Part shown: positions 18,486 to 28,328 of the stretch, one piece after another
How the letters are laid out: each line of letters starts with the position of its first letter
How positions within the stretch are numbered: the stretch's first letter is position 1
Assembly: GCA_029959605.1 (NCBI GenBank)
Contig: JASCOC010000013.1
Span: 46,522 to 110,521, forward strand
Reading direction: 5' to 3'
Origin: Lysobacteraceae bacterium PS02340
GTDB lineage: Bacteria > Pseudomonadota > Gammaproteobacteria > Xanthomonadales > Xanthomonadaceae
Length of the DNA: 64,000 nt
The notes under the pieces: generated by a model
Seen by the model: only the letters and a program-made list of their open reading frames with translations
Databases searched by the model: none
What the model was told of the DNA's origin: nothing
Program-made: the position numbers and the translations under genes

Positions 18486-21400
18486 TCATCCGAGATGCCG
18501 CCTCGCGTTCCGGAACATCCGCAGCCACGGGCTGTCTTCCGGCCAATCCGCCGGCGCCCAGCTGAGGTTGGCCGTGCGCGGGGTGCGCTCGGGGTGCGGC
18601 ATCAGGATCGTCGCCCGGCCGTCGAGCGACGCGAGGCCGGCGATGGCGTCCTGGGAGCCGTTCGGATTCGCCGGGTAGCCCATGGCCTGCCCGTTGCCGT
18701 CGACGTAGCGCAAGGCCACGGTCGCTGCGATCCGGTCGGCATCGTCGTCGAACTGCACGCGACCTTCGCCGTGGGCGATCGCCACCGGAATCCGCGAACC
18801 GGCCATGCCGGCGAAGAACAGCGACGGTGATTCTTCGACTTCGAGCAGGCCGAAGCGCGCCTCGAACTGTTCACTGCGGTTGCGGAGCAGGCGTGGCCAG
18901 TGCTGGGCGCCGGGGATGATCGGCTTGAGCTGCGACAGCATCTGGCAGCCGTTGCAGACACCCAGCGAGAACGTGTCGCCGCGGGCGAAGAAGCGTTCGA
19001 AAGCGGCCCGCAGTTCGGCGGTCTCGAGGATCGACGTCGCCCAGCCGCGGCCCGCGCCGAGCACGTCGCCGTAGCTGAAGCCGCCGCAGGCCACGAGGCC
19101 CTGCATCGTCGCCAGATCCACGCGACCGGCGATCAGGTCGCTCATGTGCACGTCGATCGCGGTGAAGCCCGCGCGGTCGAAGGCGGATGCCATTTCGACC
19201 TGGCCGTTGACGCCCTGCTCGCGCAGCACCGCGACCTTCGGTCGTGCACCGGTCGAGATGTACGGCGCGGCGACGTCTTCCGACGGATCGAACGTCAGCA
19301 CCGGACGCATCGCCGGCGCATCGAAGCGACGCGCGGTGGCGCGTTCTTCCTCGGCGCATGCCGGGTTGTCGCGCAATGCCTGCATCGCATGGGTGACCGA
19401 CCACCAGGCGTCGAACAGCGTCTCCCACTTCCACTCGGCCAGCACGTCGTCGCCATCGAGCACGCGGATCGCATTCGCGGTCGTCGGACGGGCGATGCGC
19501 TGGGCGCATTCGATCAGACCGTGACGCGCGACGAGATCGGCGAATTCGGCGCGGTCTTCGGCGGAAATCTGCACCACCGCGCCCAGTTCTTCGGAGAACA
19601 GCGTGCGCAGCGCATCGCGGTTGCGATCGTCGCCCCAGCCTTCGAGGTCGATGTCGAGGCCGAGATGCGCGGTGAACGCCATTTCGCACAGCGCGGCGAA
19701 CGCGCCACCGTCGGAGCGGTCGTGATAGGCCATCAGCAGACCGGCCTCACGCGCTTCGCAGATCAGTTCGAAGAACGCCTTCAGGCGCTCGGGCTCGTCG
19801 ACGTCTGGAACCGCGCCGCCGAAACCTTCGAAACACTGCGACAGCACCGAGCCACCGAGACGCTGCTTGCCGGCGCCCAGGCCGATCAGCCACAGCTCGG
19901 TGTCGGGCTCGCGACTGAGCAGCGGGGTGAGCTGCGTGCGTACGTCGGGCACCGGGGCGAACGCGGTGACCACCAGCGAGACCGGCGAGACGACCTTGTG
20001 CGCGGCGCCATCGGCCTGCCACTGCGCCTGCATCGACAGCGAATCCTTGCCGACCGGAATCGACAGGTCGATCTCGGGGCAGAGTTCCATCGCGACCGCA
20101 TGGACCGCATCGAACAGGCGCGCGTCTTCGCCGGCGTGTCCGGCCGCGGCCATCCAGTTCGCCGACAGCTTGACTCGGTGCAGGGTCTCGACCGGCGCGG
20201 CGCACAGATTGGTGATCGCCTCGCCCACGGCCATGCGCGCGGCGGCGGCCGAATCGATCAGCGCCAGCGGGCTGCGCTCGCCGATCGCCATCGCCTCGCC
20301 GGTGAAGCCTTCGAACCCGGACAGCGTGATCGCGCAATCGGCGACCGGCAGCTGCCACGGGCCGACCATCTGGTCGCGTGCGGTCAGGCCGCCGACGCTG
20401 CGGTCGCCGATCGTGACCAGGAAGGACTTCGACGCGACGGTCGGATGCGCGAGCACGCGCAGGCCGGCCTCGTGCAGATCGACGGCGCGGCTGTTGAGCG
20501 CCGGCCAGCGATGCGGCGTGGTGCGCGCGGTGTCGCGATGCATCTTCGGCGGCTTGCCGAACAGCACATCCATCGGCAGATCGATCGGCCAGTCACAGCC
20601 GCTGCCGATCGTCTCGGGCGTCGCACCATGGCCGACCGTCAGATGTTCTTCGGCCGTCGCCACGCCGACGATCGCGACCGGGCAGCGCTCGCGCGCGCAG
20701 ATCGCTTCGAATTCCTGGACGCGGTTCTGCGGAATGCCGAGGACGTAGCGTTCCTGCGATTCGTTGCACCACAGCTGCATCGGCGACAGCGACGGATCGT
20801 CGCTGGGCACGCGGTCGAGATCGATGATGCCGCCGACGTCGGAGTCGTGCAGCAGTTCGGGAATCGCGTTCGACAGACCACCCGCGCCGACGTCGTGGAA
20901 CCACAGGATCGGGTTGCGCTCGCCCAGCGCCACGCAGCGGTCGATGACCTCCTGCACGCGGCGCTCCATTTCCGGGTTGTCGCGCTGCACCGAGGCGAAG
21001 TCGAGATCCTCGGCGCTTTCGCCCGACGCGACCGAACTCGCCGCGCCACCGCCCAGGCCGATCAGCATCGCCGGACCGCCGAGCACGACGACCGCGTCGC
21101 CTGCCGACAACGTCTTCTTCTCGACCATCGCGCGATCGATCGCGCCGAGGCCGCCGGCCAGCATGATCGGCTTGTCGTAGCCGCGGACCAGGCCGTCGTC
21201 GCCTTCGGGCAGTTCGAAACTGCGGAAATAGCCGAGCAGGTTCGGGCGGCCGAATTCGTTGTTGAACGCGGCGCCGCCGAGTGGGCCGTCGAGCATGATC
21301 TCGAGCGCCGGCGCCATGCGCGGATTCAGCGCACGCGATGTTTCCCACGGCTGCGGCAGCGTCGGAATGCGCAGATGCGAGACCGAGAAACCGGTCAGGC

Positions 21401-22388
21401 CGGCCTTGGGCTTGCCGCCGCGGCCGGTCGCGCCTTCGTCGCGGATTTCGCCGCCGGCACCGGTGGCCGCGCCCGCGAACGGCGAGATCGCGGTCGGGTG
21501 GTTATGGGTCTCGACCTTGATGCAGAACGCGCTGTCGATCAGCGGCTCGCTGCGGTACTCGAACGACACCGGATCGGGCCGGAAGCGGCGCGCCGGATAG
21601 CCTTCGACGACCGCGGCGTTGTCGCTGTAGGCCGACAGCGTGTGCTCGGGCGTGCTTGCATGCGTGTGGCGAATCATGCCGAACAGCGATTGCGCGCGGC
21701 CGTTGCGCTGCATGTCCTCGCCGTCGATGGTCCACGACGCGTTGAAGATCTTGTGCCGGCAATGCTCGGAGTTCGCCTGCGCGAACATCATCAGCTCGAC
21801 GTCGGCCGGATCGCGACCCAGCGCGCCGAAGCGCTCGCGCAGGTAGGCGATCTCGTCGTCGGCCAGTGCCAGGCCGAGGCGGCGGTTGGCGGCGTCGAGA
21901 TCGTCAAGCGCGATGCGTTCGAGCGCGCCGCGCGCGGGCGCCGCGAACAGCGCATCGGCGGCGTCCACGTCGCCCAAGAGCGACTGCGTCATCGGGTCGT
22001 GCAGCAGCTTCGAGACCGCCGCCTGCGTGGCCGCATCGTCCGGCCAGCCGGTCAGATCCAGACGCAGGCCGCGTTCGACGCGATGCACCGGCAGGCCGGC
22101 GCCGCGCAGCAGCTCGGTCGACTTGCTGGCCCACGGCGAAATCGTCCCAAGCCGCGGCGAGACATAGCGCGAGACCGCGCCATCGACGCGCGCCGGTGCG
22201 GGACCGGCATCGACCTCGAGGATGCGGCGCAGCGTGGCGTCGTCGGGCGACTGCCCGGCCTCGGCTTCGACGAAGTAGACATGCCAGGCACCGGCGACGG
22301 AGAGCGCGGGCGACACCGACTGCAGACGTGCTTCAAGCCGTTCGCGGCGGAACGGCGACAGGGCCTGCTGGCCCTCGAGGACGATCAT
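18486..22388 (-). CDS. purL: Phosphoribosylformylglycinamidine synthase (large-type PurL)
   Basis: 1300-aa cytoplasmic enzyme of step four of purine synthesis: FGAR + glutamine + ATP to FGAM. The length is that of the single-chain proteobacterial form. The order is an N-terminal PurS-like domain (1-150), linker, the ATP-binding FGAM synthetase core with two AIRS-like halves ([27 protein letters not shown] is diagnostic), and a C-terminal glutamine amidotransferase with the nucleophile in [10 protein letters not shown] and the closing HPERT..P segment. The ATG at 22388 opens the conserved [14 protein letters not shown] start. It is alone on its strand, 90 bp from dsbC. Confidence 0.98.
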   Translation of the reverse strand: MIVLEGQQALSPFRRERLEARLQSVSPALSVAGAWHVYFVEAEAGQSPDDATLRRILEVDAGPAPARVDGAVSRYVSPRLGTISPWASKSTELLRGAGLPVHRVERGLRLDLTGWPDDAATQAAVSKLLHDPMTQSLLGDVDAADALFAAPARGALERIALDDLDAANRRLGLALADDEIAYLRERFGALGRDPADVELMMFAQANSEHCRHKIFNASWTIDGEDMQRNGRAQSLFGMIRHTHASTPEHTLSAYSDNAAVVEGYPARRFRPDPVSFEYRSEPLIDSAFCIKVETHNHPTAISPFAGAATGAGGEIRDEGATGRGGKPKAGLTGFSVSHLRIPTLPQPWETSRALNPRMAPALEIMLDGPLGGAAFNNEFGRPNLLGYFRSFELPEGDDGLVRGYDKPIMLAGGLGAIDRAMVEKKTLSAGDAVVVLGGPAMLIGLGGGAASSVASGESAEDLDFASVQRDNPEMERRVQEVIDRCVALGERNPILWFHDVGAGGLSNAIPELLHDSDVGGIIDLDRVPSDDPSLSPMQLWCNESQERYVLGIPQNRVQEFEAICARERCPVAIVGVATAEEHLTVGHGATPETIGSGCDWPIDLPMDVLFGKPPKMHRDTARTTPHRWPALNSRAVDLHEAGLRVLAHPTVASKSFLVTIGDRSVGGLTARDQMVGPWQLPVADCAITLSGFEGFTGEAMAIGERSPLALIDSAAAARMAVGEAITNLCAAPVETLHRVKLSANWMAAAGHAGEDARLFDAVHAVAMELCPEIDLSIPVGKDSLSMQAQWQADGAAHKVVSPVSLVVTAFAPVPDVRTQLTPLLSREPDTELWLIGLGAGKQRLGGSVLSQCFEGFGGAVPDVDEPERLKAFFELICEAREAGLLMAYHDRSDGGAFAALCEMAFTAHLGLDIDLEGWGDDRNRDALRTLFSEELGAVVQISAEDRAEFADLVARHGLIECAQRIARPTTANAIRVLDGDDVLAEWKWETLFDAWWSVTHAMQALRDNPACAEEERATARRFDAPAMRPVLTFDPSEDVAAPYISTGARPKVAVLREQGVNGQVEMASAFDRAGFTAIDVHMSDLIAGRVDLATMQGLVACGGFSYGDVLGAGRGWATSILETAELRAAFERFFARGDTFSLGVCNGCQMLSQLKPIIPGAQHWPRLLRNRSEQFEARFGLLEVEESPSLFFAGMAGSRIPVAIAHGEGRVQFDDDADRIAATVALRYVDGNGQAMGYPANPNGSQDAIAGLASLDGRATILMPHPERTPRTANLSWAPADWPEDSPWLRMFRNARRHLG

Positions 22389-22478
22389 GTCCGGGGAAAC
22401 CGTATTTCAGGGCCGGCCATTGTAGCCAATGGCCGCGCCCGCCGCCCCAACGATCGCTGTGCGCGGGGGCGCGCTGGC

Positions 22479-23288
22479 TCAGCGGCTGCCGCCCGCGGCC
22501 TCGCCATCGAGGCGCTGCAGCGCTTCGAGCAGCTGGTCCGGCGGCATGTAGCCCGGCATCTGGGTGCCGTCGGCGGCGATGATCATCGGCGTGCCGGTCA
22601 GGCCGGCGCGCTGGCCGAGCGCGTAATGCGCGGCGACCGGGTTCTCGCAGGCCTTGGAATCGACGCGACGGCCGGCCTTGGCGTCGGTGAGCGCTTTCTT
22701 GCGGTCGGCCGCGCACCAGACCGATTCCATCAGGCGGAAATCGTCGCTGCCCGGGCCCATGCGCGGGTACGCGAGGTACTCGATCGCGATGCCGCGCTTG
22801 TTGTACTCGGCGATTTCCTCGTGCAGACGACGGCAGTAGCCGCACTCGACGTCGGTGAAGACCGAGACCGTGTACTTCGGATTGGCCGGCGCGAAGATGA
22901 TGCGCTGGTCTTCCGGCACTTCTGACAACAGGCGCTGGCGCAGCTTCGACAGGCCGGCCTGGCTCAGGTCACGCTTCTCGCGCGCATCGAACAGGCTGCC
23001 CTGCAGCACGTAGCGACCATCGTTGCTGACGTAGAGCACCTGGCCGGAGACCACGACTTCCTGGAAGCCCGGCAGCGCGGCATCGGACACGCTCTCGATG
23101 GACACGCGCGGATTGATCGACAGGATCGCGTCACGCGCCTCGGCGGCGGGCGAACCCGCCGGCGCTTCGATCGCGGCCGGTGCCGGCGTGGCAGGCGTCG
23201 CGGCTGCGGCGGTGTCGGACGCACCCGGGTTCTGGGCACAGGCGGACAGGCTGAAGGCGCCGAGCAGCGCGAACACGTATCGCTTCAT
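22479..23288 (-). CDS. dsbC: DsbC-family disulfide isomerase, predicted lipoprotein
   Basis: 269-aa periplasmic thiol:disulfide isomerase, kept reduced by DsbD (encoded at 52.7 kb here). The ATG at 23288 gives signal sequence MKRYVFALLGAFSLSAC with a lipobox (LSAC, Cys17), so it is probably membrane-anchored rather than free as in E. coli. An Ala/Pro-rich linker (18-48) leads to the dimerisation domain (50-115) and the thioredoxin-fold domain with C149-G-Y-C152, a second pair C192/C214 and cis-Pro in GTP (233-234). Codons upstream of 23288 stay open but are noise. Confidence 0.93.
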   Translation of the reverse strand: MKRYVFALLGAFSLSACAQNPGASDTAAAATPATPAPAAIEAPAGSPAAEARDAILSINPRVSIESVSDAALPGFQEVVVSGQVLYVSNDGRYVLQGSLFDAREKRDLSQAGLSKLRQRLLSEVPEDQRIIFAPANPKYTVSVFTDVECGYCRRLHEEIAEYNKRGIAIEYLAYPRMGPGSDDFRLMESVWCAADRKKALTDAKAGRRVDSKACENPVAAHYALGQRAGLTGTPMIIAADGTQMPGYMPPDQLLEALQRLDGEAAGGSR

Positions 23289-23558
23289 CGAATCTGACGA
23301 CCAAGAGCGGGGGCGATCCCGGGGGCGGCCATTCTGGCATGAAGGGATGGAGCGGGCTTCGAGCGCCTTGGAGCGGGGCTGGGGGCGTTCATGGTGGGGC
23401 TCGGATGGTGGCTTAGTGGGCCTGGCGTGGTGATGGACGCCTCGGTGTGTCGCGTTCGAACGCCCAGCGACGTGGAGTCGTTCTGCTTCGCAGGATGGGT
23501 AGAGCGAGGCGAACCCCATCGCTCGCGGTTCGCGTGGGGGGTTCGCTGCGATCTGCAA

Positions 23559-23596
23559 CCCTCACCCCAACCCCTGTCCCAAGGGGAGAGGGGCTT
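23559..23596. repeat. Dispersed intergenic repeat (CCCTCACCCCAACCCC type)
   Basis: The element begins CCCTCACCCCAACCCC and its second half GGGGAGAGGGGC folds back on it. From recall this is a common intergenic repeat in xanthomonad genomes. The preceding 23495-23545 stretch (GGGTAGAGCGAGGCGAACCC) is a second element of the same sort. Confidence 0.7.
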
Positions 23597-23774
23597 TGAC
23601 ATCCGGCGTCTTGGCGAACCACGTCTCTGATCTGGTGCGGGCCATCTACGCGCGAACTGCGTGCAACCGAAGTAGCACGCTCAGTCAGCCACCTGATCGA
23701 CTCGCAAGAACAAGCGTTGTATCCGCACGGTCTTGATCGAACTGCTGCAGGCCATTCGCTTCAGCGCATGTCCG

Positions 23775-23795
23775 GCCCGGCGAAGCACGCCGGGC
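23775..23795. repeat. Covarying hairpin repeat, copy A
   Basis: Stem GCCCGGCG / CGCCGGGC with loop AAGCA, followed by GTTCGGCGC. First of four copies. The whole 23289-23922 gap holds no gene that I can support; it is made of dispersed repeats. Confidence 0.8.
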
Positions 23796-23858
23796 GTTCG
23801 GCGCAACCGCGCGGTCGGAATCGGAGATCTGTCGGCGCTTCGTCTCACTGCTCGCCCG

Positions 23859-23879
23859 GCCCGGCGAAGCACGCCGGGC
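23859..23879. repeat. Covarying hairpin repeat, copy B
   Basis: Identical 21-base hairpin core to copy A, in the same orientation 84 bp away, again followed by GTTCGGCGCA and a CCGCGCGG tract. The flanks match only partly, so the conserved unit extends to roughly 70 bp around the hairpin. Confidence 0.8.
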
Positions 23880-23922
23880 GTTCGGCGCACCCGCGCGGCA
23901 GTGCCGCGCAAACGGGTGCACC

Positions 23923-24909
23923 TCACCCCCTCGGATGATGCATGGCGTGCAGCCGCTTGAGCTGTTCGCGCGCGACCAGCGTGTAGATCTGCGTCGTCGA
24001 CAACGAGCTGTGGCCCAGCAGCATCTGCAGCGCGCGCAGGTCGGCACCATGGTTGAGCAGATGGGTGGCGAAGCTGTGTCGCAGGCCGTGCGGGCTGATG
24101 CGGGCGGGGTCGATGCCGGCCGCAGCGGCGTGGCGTTTCACGAGCACCCAGAACTGCTGCCGGCTCATCGCCGTGCGGCGCGACGTCAGGAACAGCGGCG
24201 TGTCACCCGCGGCATCCCGCGTAGGGCCTTTGCCGCCGGCGAGCGTTGGACGTGCTTCATCGAGATAGCGCTGCAGCCAGTGTTGCGCCTCTTCACCCAG
24301 CGGCACGAGGCGCGTACGTTCGCCCTTGCCGGTGACGCGCAGCGCGCCCTGGCGCAGGTTGACGCCGTTCGCCGGCAGGTCGACCAGTTCACTGACGCGC
24401 AGGCCGCAGGCATACATCAGTTCCAGCATCGTGCGGTCGCGCAGGCCGTCGACGCTGGCGGTGTCGGGCACGCCGAGCAGCGCATCGATCTCGGACTCGC
24501 CCAGCGCCTTCGGCAGTGAGCGCGGCAGCTTGGGTGGATCGAGCAACGCGGTGGGATCGTCGATGCGTCCATGCCGGCGCTGACGATGCGCGAAGAACGC
24601 GCGCAGCGCGGACAGCAGACGGGCATTGCTGCGCGGCGACCAGCCGTGACGGGTGCGCCAGGCGAGATGTTCGAACAGGGCCACGCGGTCCGCGTGCGCG
24701 ATGCCACCATCGCGTCCGTCGCGCCAGCGCGCGAGGCCTTCGAGATCGCGCCGGTACGCGGCCGCGGTCTGGTTCGCGATGCCGTGCTCGGCCCAGAACG
24801 CATCGAGGAACCCTTCGATGTCGCTGCGGTCCTCGTCGCGCAGCGGTGGCAGTGCGACCGCGAGGGCGCGGCGTTCGGCGGGCGTGGTCGTGGTGCTGCG
24901 GCTGGACAT
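23923..24909 (-). CDS. xerD: Tyrosine recombinase XerD
   Basis: 328-aa site-specific recombinase that, with XerC, resolves chromosome dimers at dif. The N-terminal SAM-like DNA-binding domain (28-120) precedes the catalytic domain with all six active residues: R171 (ACGLRVSEL), K195 (GKG), H274 and R277 (SPHGLRHSFATHLL), H300 (LLGHSSLSTTQIYT) and Y309. The LLGHSSLSTTQIYTHV-like end and ACGLRVSEL favour XerD over XerC. An insertion near 222-236 (PTLAGGKGPTRDAAG) lengthens it relative to the usual 300 aa. It is divergent from the RDD gene with 43 bp between. No dif site was recognised in the window. Confidence 0.94.
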   Translation of the reverse strand: MSSRSTTTTPAERRALAVALPPLRDEDRSDIEGFLDAFWAEHGIANQTAAAYRRDLEGLARWRDGRDGGIAHADRVALFEHLAWRTRHGWSPRSNARLLSALRAFFAHRQRRHGRIDDPTALLDPPKLPRSLPKALGESEIDALLGVPDTASVDGLRDRTMLELMYACGLRVSELVDLPANGVNLRQGALRVTGKGERTRLVPLGEEAQHWLQRYLDEARPTLAGGKGPTRDAAGDTPLFLTSRRTAMSRQQFWVLVKRHAAAAGIDPARISPHGLRHSFATHLLNHGADLRALQMLLGHSSLSTTQIYTLVAREQLKRLHAMHHPRG

Positions 24910-24952
24910 CGACGACAGCTTAGACGCTCGACGCTGCGGCTATGCTTCGGCG

Positions 24953-25441
24953 ATGCCCGACGCCACGACGCCCCCCATCTCCCCGCCCCGCCCGTGGATC
25001 GGCTGGCGCCTGCTGGCGCTGGTCTACGACCTGTGGCCGGCGCTCGCCCTGTGGCTGCTGCTGTCGGCAGCGTTCACGGCCGCCTTCACCTTTCTGGGCC
25101 ATCACGATGCGCACGAGAACATCGCGCCGCTGAGTGGTCTGCAGCTCACCTTGTGGGCCGCGTGCTGGCTGGTGACCGGCCTGTATGCCGTCGTCAGCTG
25201 GCGCAATGGCGGGCAGACGCTGGGCATGCGGCCGTGGCGATTGCGCGTGCGCGCGATGGACGGCGGGCGGGCGTCGACGCGGTCGCTGTGGGTGCGCTTC
25301 GGCGTGGCGACGCTCTCGCTGCTCGCCGGAGGACTTGGCTTCTGGTGGGCGTGGGTCGATCGCGAGCGGCTGACCTGGCACGACCGGGCGAGCGGGACGC
25401 GGGTGGTGCGGGAAGCGAAGCGGGAAGCGCGGGGCGGGTGA
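24953..25441 (+). CDS. RDD-family membrane protein
   Basis: 162-aa inner-membrane protein of unknown function. The RDD domain signature is present: W-x-RLLALVYDLWPALALW for the first helix with conserved Arg and Asp, GGQTLGMRPWRLRV between helices, and WHDRASGTRVV at the end. Three to four hydrophobic helices are visible (about 20-40, 60-80, 110-130). The ATG at 24953 gives the conserved start; no strong ribosome-binding site is seen, and with 43 bp to divergent xerD the promoters must overlap. Confidence 0.88.
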   Translation: MPDATTPPISPPRPWIGWRLLALVYDLWPALALWLLLSAAFTAAFTFLGHHDAHENIAPLSGLQLTLWAACWLVTGLYAVVSWRNGGQTLGMRPWRLRVRAMDGGRASTRSLWVRFGVATLSLLAGGLGFWWAWVDRERLTWHDRASGTRVVREAKREARGG

Positions 25442-25525
25442 TTCGTCGCGCTTGAGTCGAGGATTCTCGACCAGGCTGCCAAGTGGGACCCAGGAAGTCA
25501 GGATGTCGCGTCTACGCCTGTCGTC

Positions 25526-25555
25526 GTCATCCCGGCGCACGCCGGGATCCAGTGA
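25526..25555. repeat. REP-like element, forward copy
   Basis: Element of the form GTCATCCCGGCGCACGCCGG with trailing GATCCAGTGAC, an internal hairpin. It is paired with a near-identical inverted copy at 25657-25687, about 100 bp away. Confidence 0.85.
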
Positions 25556-25656
25556 CGTGCATCACCCACGACGTCGTCTGCGTTCTCACCGCAAAGGCGA
25601 CATCGTTTTTAGCAGCGATTGAAGAAGTGCCGGACGCGTGGCTCGCGCAGAGCCCA

Positions 25657-25687
25657 GTCACTGGATCCCGGCCTGCGCCGGGATGAC
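25657..25687. repeat. REP-like element, inverted copy
   Basis: Inverted partner of 25526-25555. The two differ at one base or so in the loop. Together they form a BIME-like pair enclosing about 100 bp that can fold into a long stem. No transposase gene of the Y1/RayT type is in the window. Confidence 0.85.
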
Positions 25688-25751
25688 GGCGTTCGGGCTG
25701 GTCGGGGCAGCCATCAGTCGTTGAGTCTCGTCCGGCCTTACGACGCATTCG

Positions 25752-25850
25752 GCGCCGCGCGCGCCGCACGTCGACGTTCTACTGGCGGTCTGCTTCATCG
25801 CCCGCCGCGCGCCGCATGTCGAAATATTATAGGCGATCTGCTTCATCGCC
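25752..25850. repeat. Tandem 48-bp repeat (two units)
   Basis: Two units each run from CGCCGCGCG..GCCGCA through GTCGA to GGCG.TCTGCTTCATCGCC. The second contains the AT-rich GAAATATTATAGG, unusual for this genome. The gap 25442-26002 as a whole has no supportable gene, only repeats. Confidence 0.6.
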
Positions 25851-25856
25851 CTTCCG

Positions 25857-25877
25857 GCCCGGCGAAGCACGCCGGGC
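25857..25877. repeat. Covarying hairpin repeat, copy C
   Basis: Same stem GCCCGGCG / CGCCGGGC and AAGCA loop as copies A and B, about 2 kb away on the other side of xerD and the RDD gene. Confidence 0.8.
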
Positions 25878-25939
25878 GTTCGGCCCGTCACGCGGCATCG
25901 GTCGAAACGCTGTCGGCTTTTCCTTGGATCGCCCGCCCG

Positions 25940-25960
25940 GCCTCGCGAAGCACGCGAGGC
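25940..25960. repeat. Covarying hairpin repeat, copy D with compensatory changes
   Basis: Stem is GCCTCGCG / CGCGAGGC around the same AAGCA loop. Each base change in the left arm relative to copies A-C is matched in the right arm, so base pairing is kept. Confidence 0.8.
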
Positions 25961-26002
25961 GTTCGCTGCCGCGCGCGCCAATGGCGCGCAAGCTGCGGCA
26001 GC

Positions 26003-27112
26003 TCACCCACTCCGGCGACGGAAGAGGGTCCAGGAAATGATCAGCATCACCACCGGCGGCACGAGATAGGCCAGCCGGTAGTCGATGCGGTATACGGCGG
26101 CGAGTTTCACGATCTGGGTCTGGCCGAGCCAGAAGCCCAGGGCGAAGACCACACCGATGAAGAGACGCTTGCCGGCGTTGCCGCTGCGCAAGGAACCGAA
26201 CGCGAACGGGATCGCGGCCAGGCACAGCGCCAGCACGTTGAGCGGATAGAACCAGCGGCCCCAGTAATGCTCTTCGAATTCACTGGCATCGAGCTGATTG
26301 CGGTGCCGGTACTCGATGCCCGCACGCAGTTCGCTCGCCGGCATGTAGCGCGGGCGCCAGATGTTGCTGGCACTGGCGGCAAGCGTGGTCGCGTCGAGTT
26401 GCGACTCCCAGTGTTCTTCAAGTGCTTCGGTGCGGGTCACCGCGCGCGGTTCGAACCAGGTGCGCTGGACATTGCGCAGCAGCCAGCCGTCGACGCCGTG
26501 TTCGGCCGTCTTGGCGTGCGCCACCGATTCCAGACGACCGTCGCTGGCGAACTCGAACAGGCGCACGTCCTGCAGCTGGATCCGGGCGCCCGCGCCGTCG
26601 CTGATCTCGGTGCCGTTCTGCGCGTTGAGGAAGGTGTCGCCTTCGCGTGCCCACAGGCCGGAATAACGGCCGACGATCATGTCGCTCGAACGTGCGGCCG
26701 ACTTCATGCTGTCGGCGTTGCGCTGGGCCATCGGGCCGAGGGTTTCGCCGTTGAGCACCATCACCGCGGTCAACACCAGCAGCGGCAGTGCGACCGACAC
26801 GCTCAAGCGGGTCCGCGACAGGCCCACGGCGCGCATCGCGATGAGTTCCGAGGTCGCCGCCAGCTGGCCCAGACCCATCAGCGAACCGATGACGGCCGCC
26901 GTCGGGAACATCACGTAGGCGCGACGCGGCAGCGTCTGCAGGATGTAGGTGAGGGCACCGAAATAGGTGTAGTCGCCCTGCCCCACGGCGCCGATCTCGC
27001 TGACACCCGCCATCAGCGCGTCGAGACCGACCAGCACCACCCAGGTCGCCATCACCATCACGGTGACGACCTTGGCGACGTACAGATCATGGATGCGCAG
27101 CAGAGTCTTCAT
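26003..27112 (-). CDS. lptG: LPS export ABC transporter permease LptG
   Basis: 369-aa inner-membrane permease of the LptB2FG complex that extracts LPS and feeds it to LptC-LptA. The N-terminal helix block (VVTVMVMATWVVLVGLDALMA; TAAVIGSLMGLGQLAATSELIAMRAVGLS) carries the coupling-helix segment contacting LptB. A periplasmic beta-jellyroll domain (about 135-260) and three C-terminal helices (WFYPLNVLALCLAAIPFAFG; LFIGVVFALGFWLGQ; LAYLVPPVVMLIISW) follow. The start overlaps the lptF stop by four bases (ATGA), so the genes are coupled. Confidence 0.95.
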   Translation of the reverse strand: MKTLLRIHDLYVAKVVTVMVMATWVVLVGLDALMAGVSEIGAVGQGDYTYFGALTYILQTLPRRAYVMFPTAAVIGSLMGLGQLAATSELIAMRAVGLSRTRLSVSVALPLLVLTAVMVLNGETLGPMAQRNADSMKSAARSSDMIVGRYSGLWAREGDTFLNAQNGTEISDGAGARIQLQDVRLFEFASDGRLESVAHAKTAEHGVDGWLLRNVQRTWFEPRAVTRTEALEEHWESQLDATTLAASASNIWRPRYMPASELRAGIEYRHRNQLDASEFEEHYWGRWFYPLNVLALCLAAIPFAFGSLRSGNAGKRLFIGVVFALGFWLGQTQIVKLAAVYRIDYRLAYLVPPVVMLIISWTLFRRRSG

Positions 27113-28194
27113 TTCGCGCGCCTCCACTTGGGCGCGGTCACCCGGCCATCGGTGAAGTACATCCAGGCCGCGAAGCCGAGCAGCGGCAGCACCAGCCACC
27201 ACAGGCCCAGCAGCACCGGAATGCGCCCTTCGGCGACCCAGTCCTTGCCGAGCATCATCAGGTTCATGCCCATCACGTAGGCGAGGAAGCCGGTCATCAT
27301 CCGGCCGTAGCGCGCCTGCCGCGGCGGGCTGCGGGCCAGCGGCACCGCCAGCAGCGCGAACGCCAGCGTCAGCAGCACCGGCGCGAGGCGGTAGTGCAGT
27401 TCGGCATGCGCTCCGGGACGCGCGTCGCCGAACAGCGAGAACGTCGGCTGCAGCTCGGGATCATCGCCATCGGCGCGCGACTCCACCGCCGGCAGGCGCA
27501 ATTCGTTGCTGGCGTAGCGCATCAACCGGTAGTCGAGGCCGGCATCGAGCGGACCTTCGACACGGAAGCCCTCATCGAGGCGCAGGAAGCGCTCGGTGCC
27601 GTCGATGCTCAGTGCGCCGGTCAACGACGTGGTGACGTCCATGCGGCCTTCGTCCTGGCGATAGACGAATACGCGGCCGAGCTTGCTGCCGTCGTCGGAC
27701 ATCGCGTTGACGTAGACCACGCCGCCACCGCCGGGGAACTCGACGAAGCGTCCGGCCTCCAGACCGGTCACCAGCAGGCTGCGCTGGCCGGCTTCGATCA
27801 TCTGCTGCGAGTAGTCGCGCGCCCACGGTCCCAGCCACAGCGAGCAGGCGCCGATCACCAGCAGCATCGGCCCGACCACCAGCGACAGCGGCCGCAGCAG
27901 GCGGCGCGGCCCGATGCCCACCGAGGTCAGCACCGGCATTTCCGAATCGCGGTACAGACGGCCGAAGCCCAGCATCAGGCCGAGCATCAGGCCCAGCGGC
28001 AGGATCAGCGGCATGTAGCTGATCACCGACAGGCCCAGCTGGGCCAGCATCAGCTTGGCCGGCACCCGGCCGCGGGCGATGTCGCTCAGCACGTCCGCGA
28101 ACACGCCGCCCAGGCTCACGATCAGCAGCACCACGAGGGCGGCGAACGTGGACTGGGCCAACTCGCGGGACAGGTATCGGTCGAGCTTCGACAT
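27109..28194 (-). CDS. lptF: LPS export ABC transporter permease LptF
   Basis: 361-aa partner of LptG in the LPS exporter. The ATG at 28194 begins MSKLDRYLSRELAQSTFAAL, the usual LptF start. N-terminal helices contain VISYMPLILPLGLMLGLMLGFGRLYRDSEMPVLTSVGIG, with the coupling helix; a periplasmic jellyroll spans about 130-265, followed by helices around 270-355. The periplasmic text GRFVEFPGGGGVVYVNAMS matches the LptF pattern. Divergent from pepA with 134 bp between, the arrangement usual in Xanthomonadaceae. Confidence 0.95.
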   Translation of the reverse strand: MSKLDRYLSRELAQSTFAALVVLLIVSLGGVFADVLSDIARGRVPAKLMLAQLGLSVISYMPLILPLGLMLGLMLGFGRLYRDSEMPVLTSVGIGPRRLLRPLSLVVGPMLLVIGACSLWLGPWARDYSQQMIEAGQRSLLVTGLEAGRFVEFPGGGGVVYVNAMSDDGSKLGRVFVYRQDEGRMDVTTSLTGALSIDGTERFLRLDEGFRVEGPLDAGLDYRLMRYASNELRLPAVESRADGDDPELQPTFSLFGDARPGAHAELHYRLAPVLLTLAFALLAVPLARSPPRQARYGRMMTGFLAYVMGMNLMMLGKDWVAEGRIPVLLGLWWLVLPLLGFAAWMYFTDGRVTAPKWRRAK

Positions 28195-28328
28195 CGGCTG
28201 TGGGGGCTTTGCTTTAGACTTGGGGGTTCGTCCAGCCGCGCCACCACGGCGCTTCTGCAGCGGCAAGCCTGACTGGGCGCCGCGCGCTGGACCGTGAAGT
28301 GTACCGATCACCCCATGGAATCTGGTTG

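Noticed and set aside
18900..22925. A 1341-aa open frame on the plus strand opposite purL
   Set aside because: Composition is Arg/His/Gln-rich without domains; it is the antisense of a certain gene in GC-rich DNA.
23289..23922. dif site next to xerD
   Set aside because: No 28-bp sequence with XerC/XerD half sites was seen; only repeats are present.
23681..23926. Short frame on the minus strand containing repeated TPGVLRRAGRA
   Set aside because: It only translates the hairpin repeat units; both strands are open there because of the repeat.
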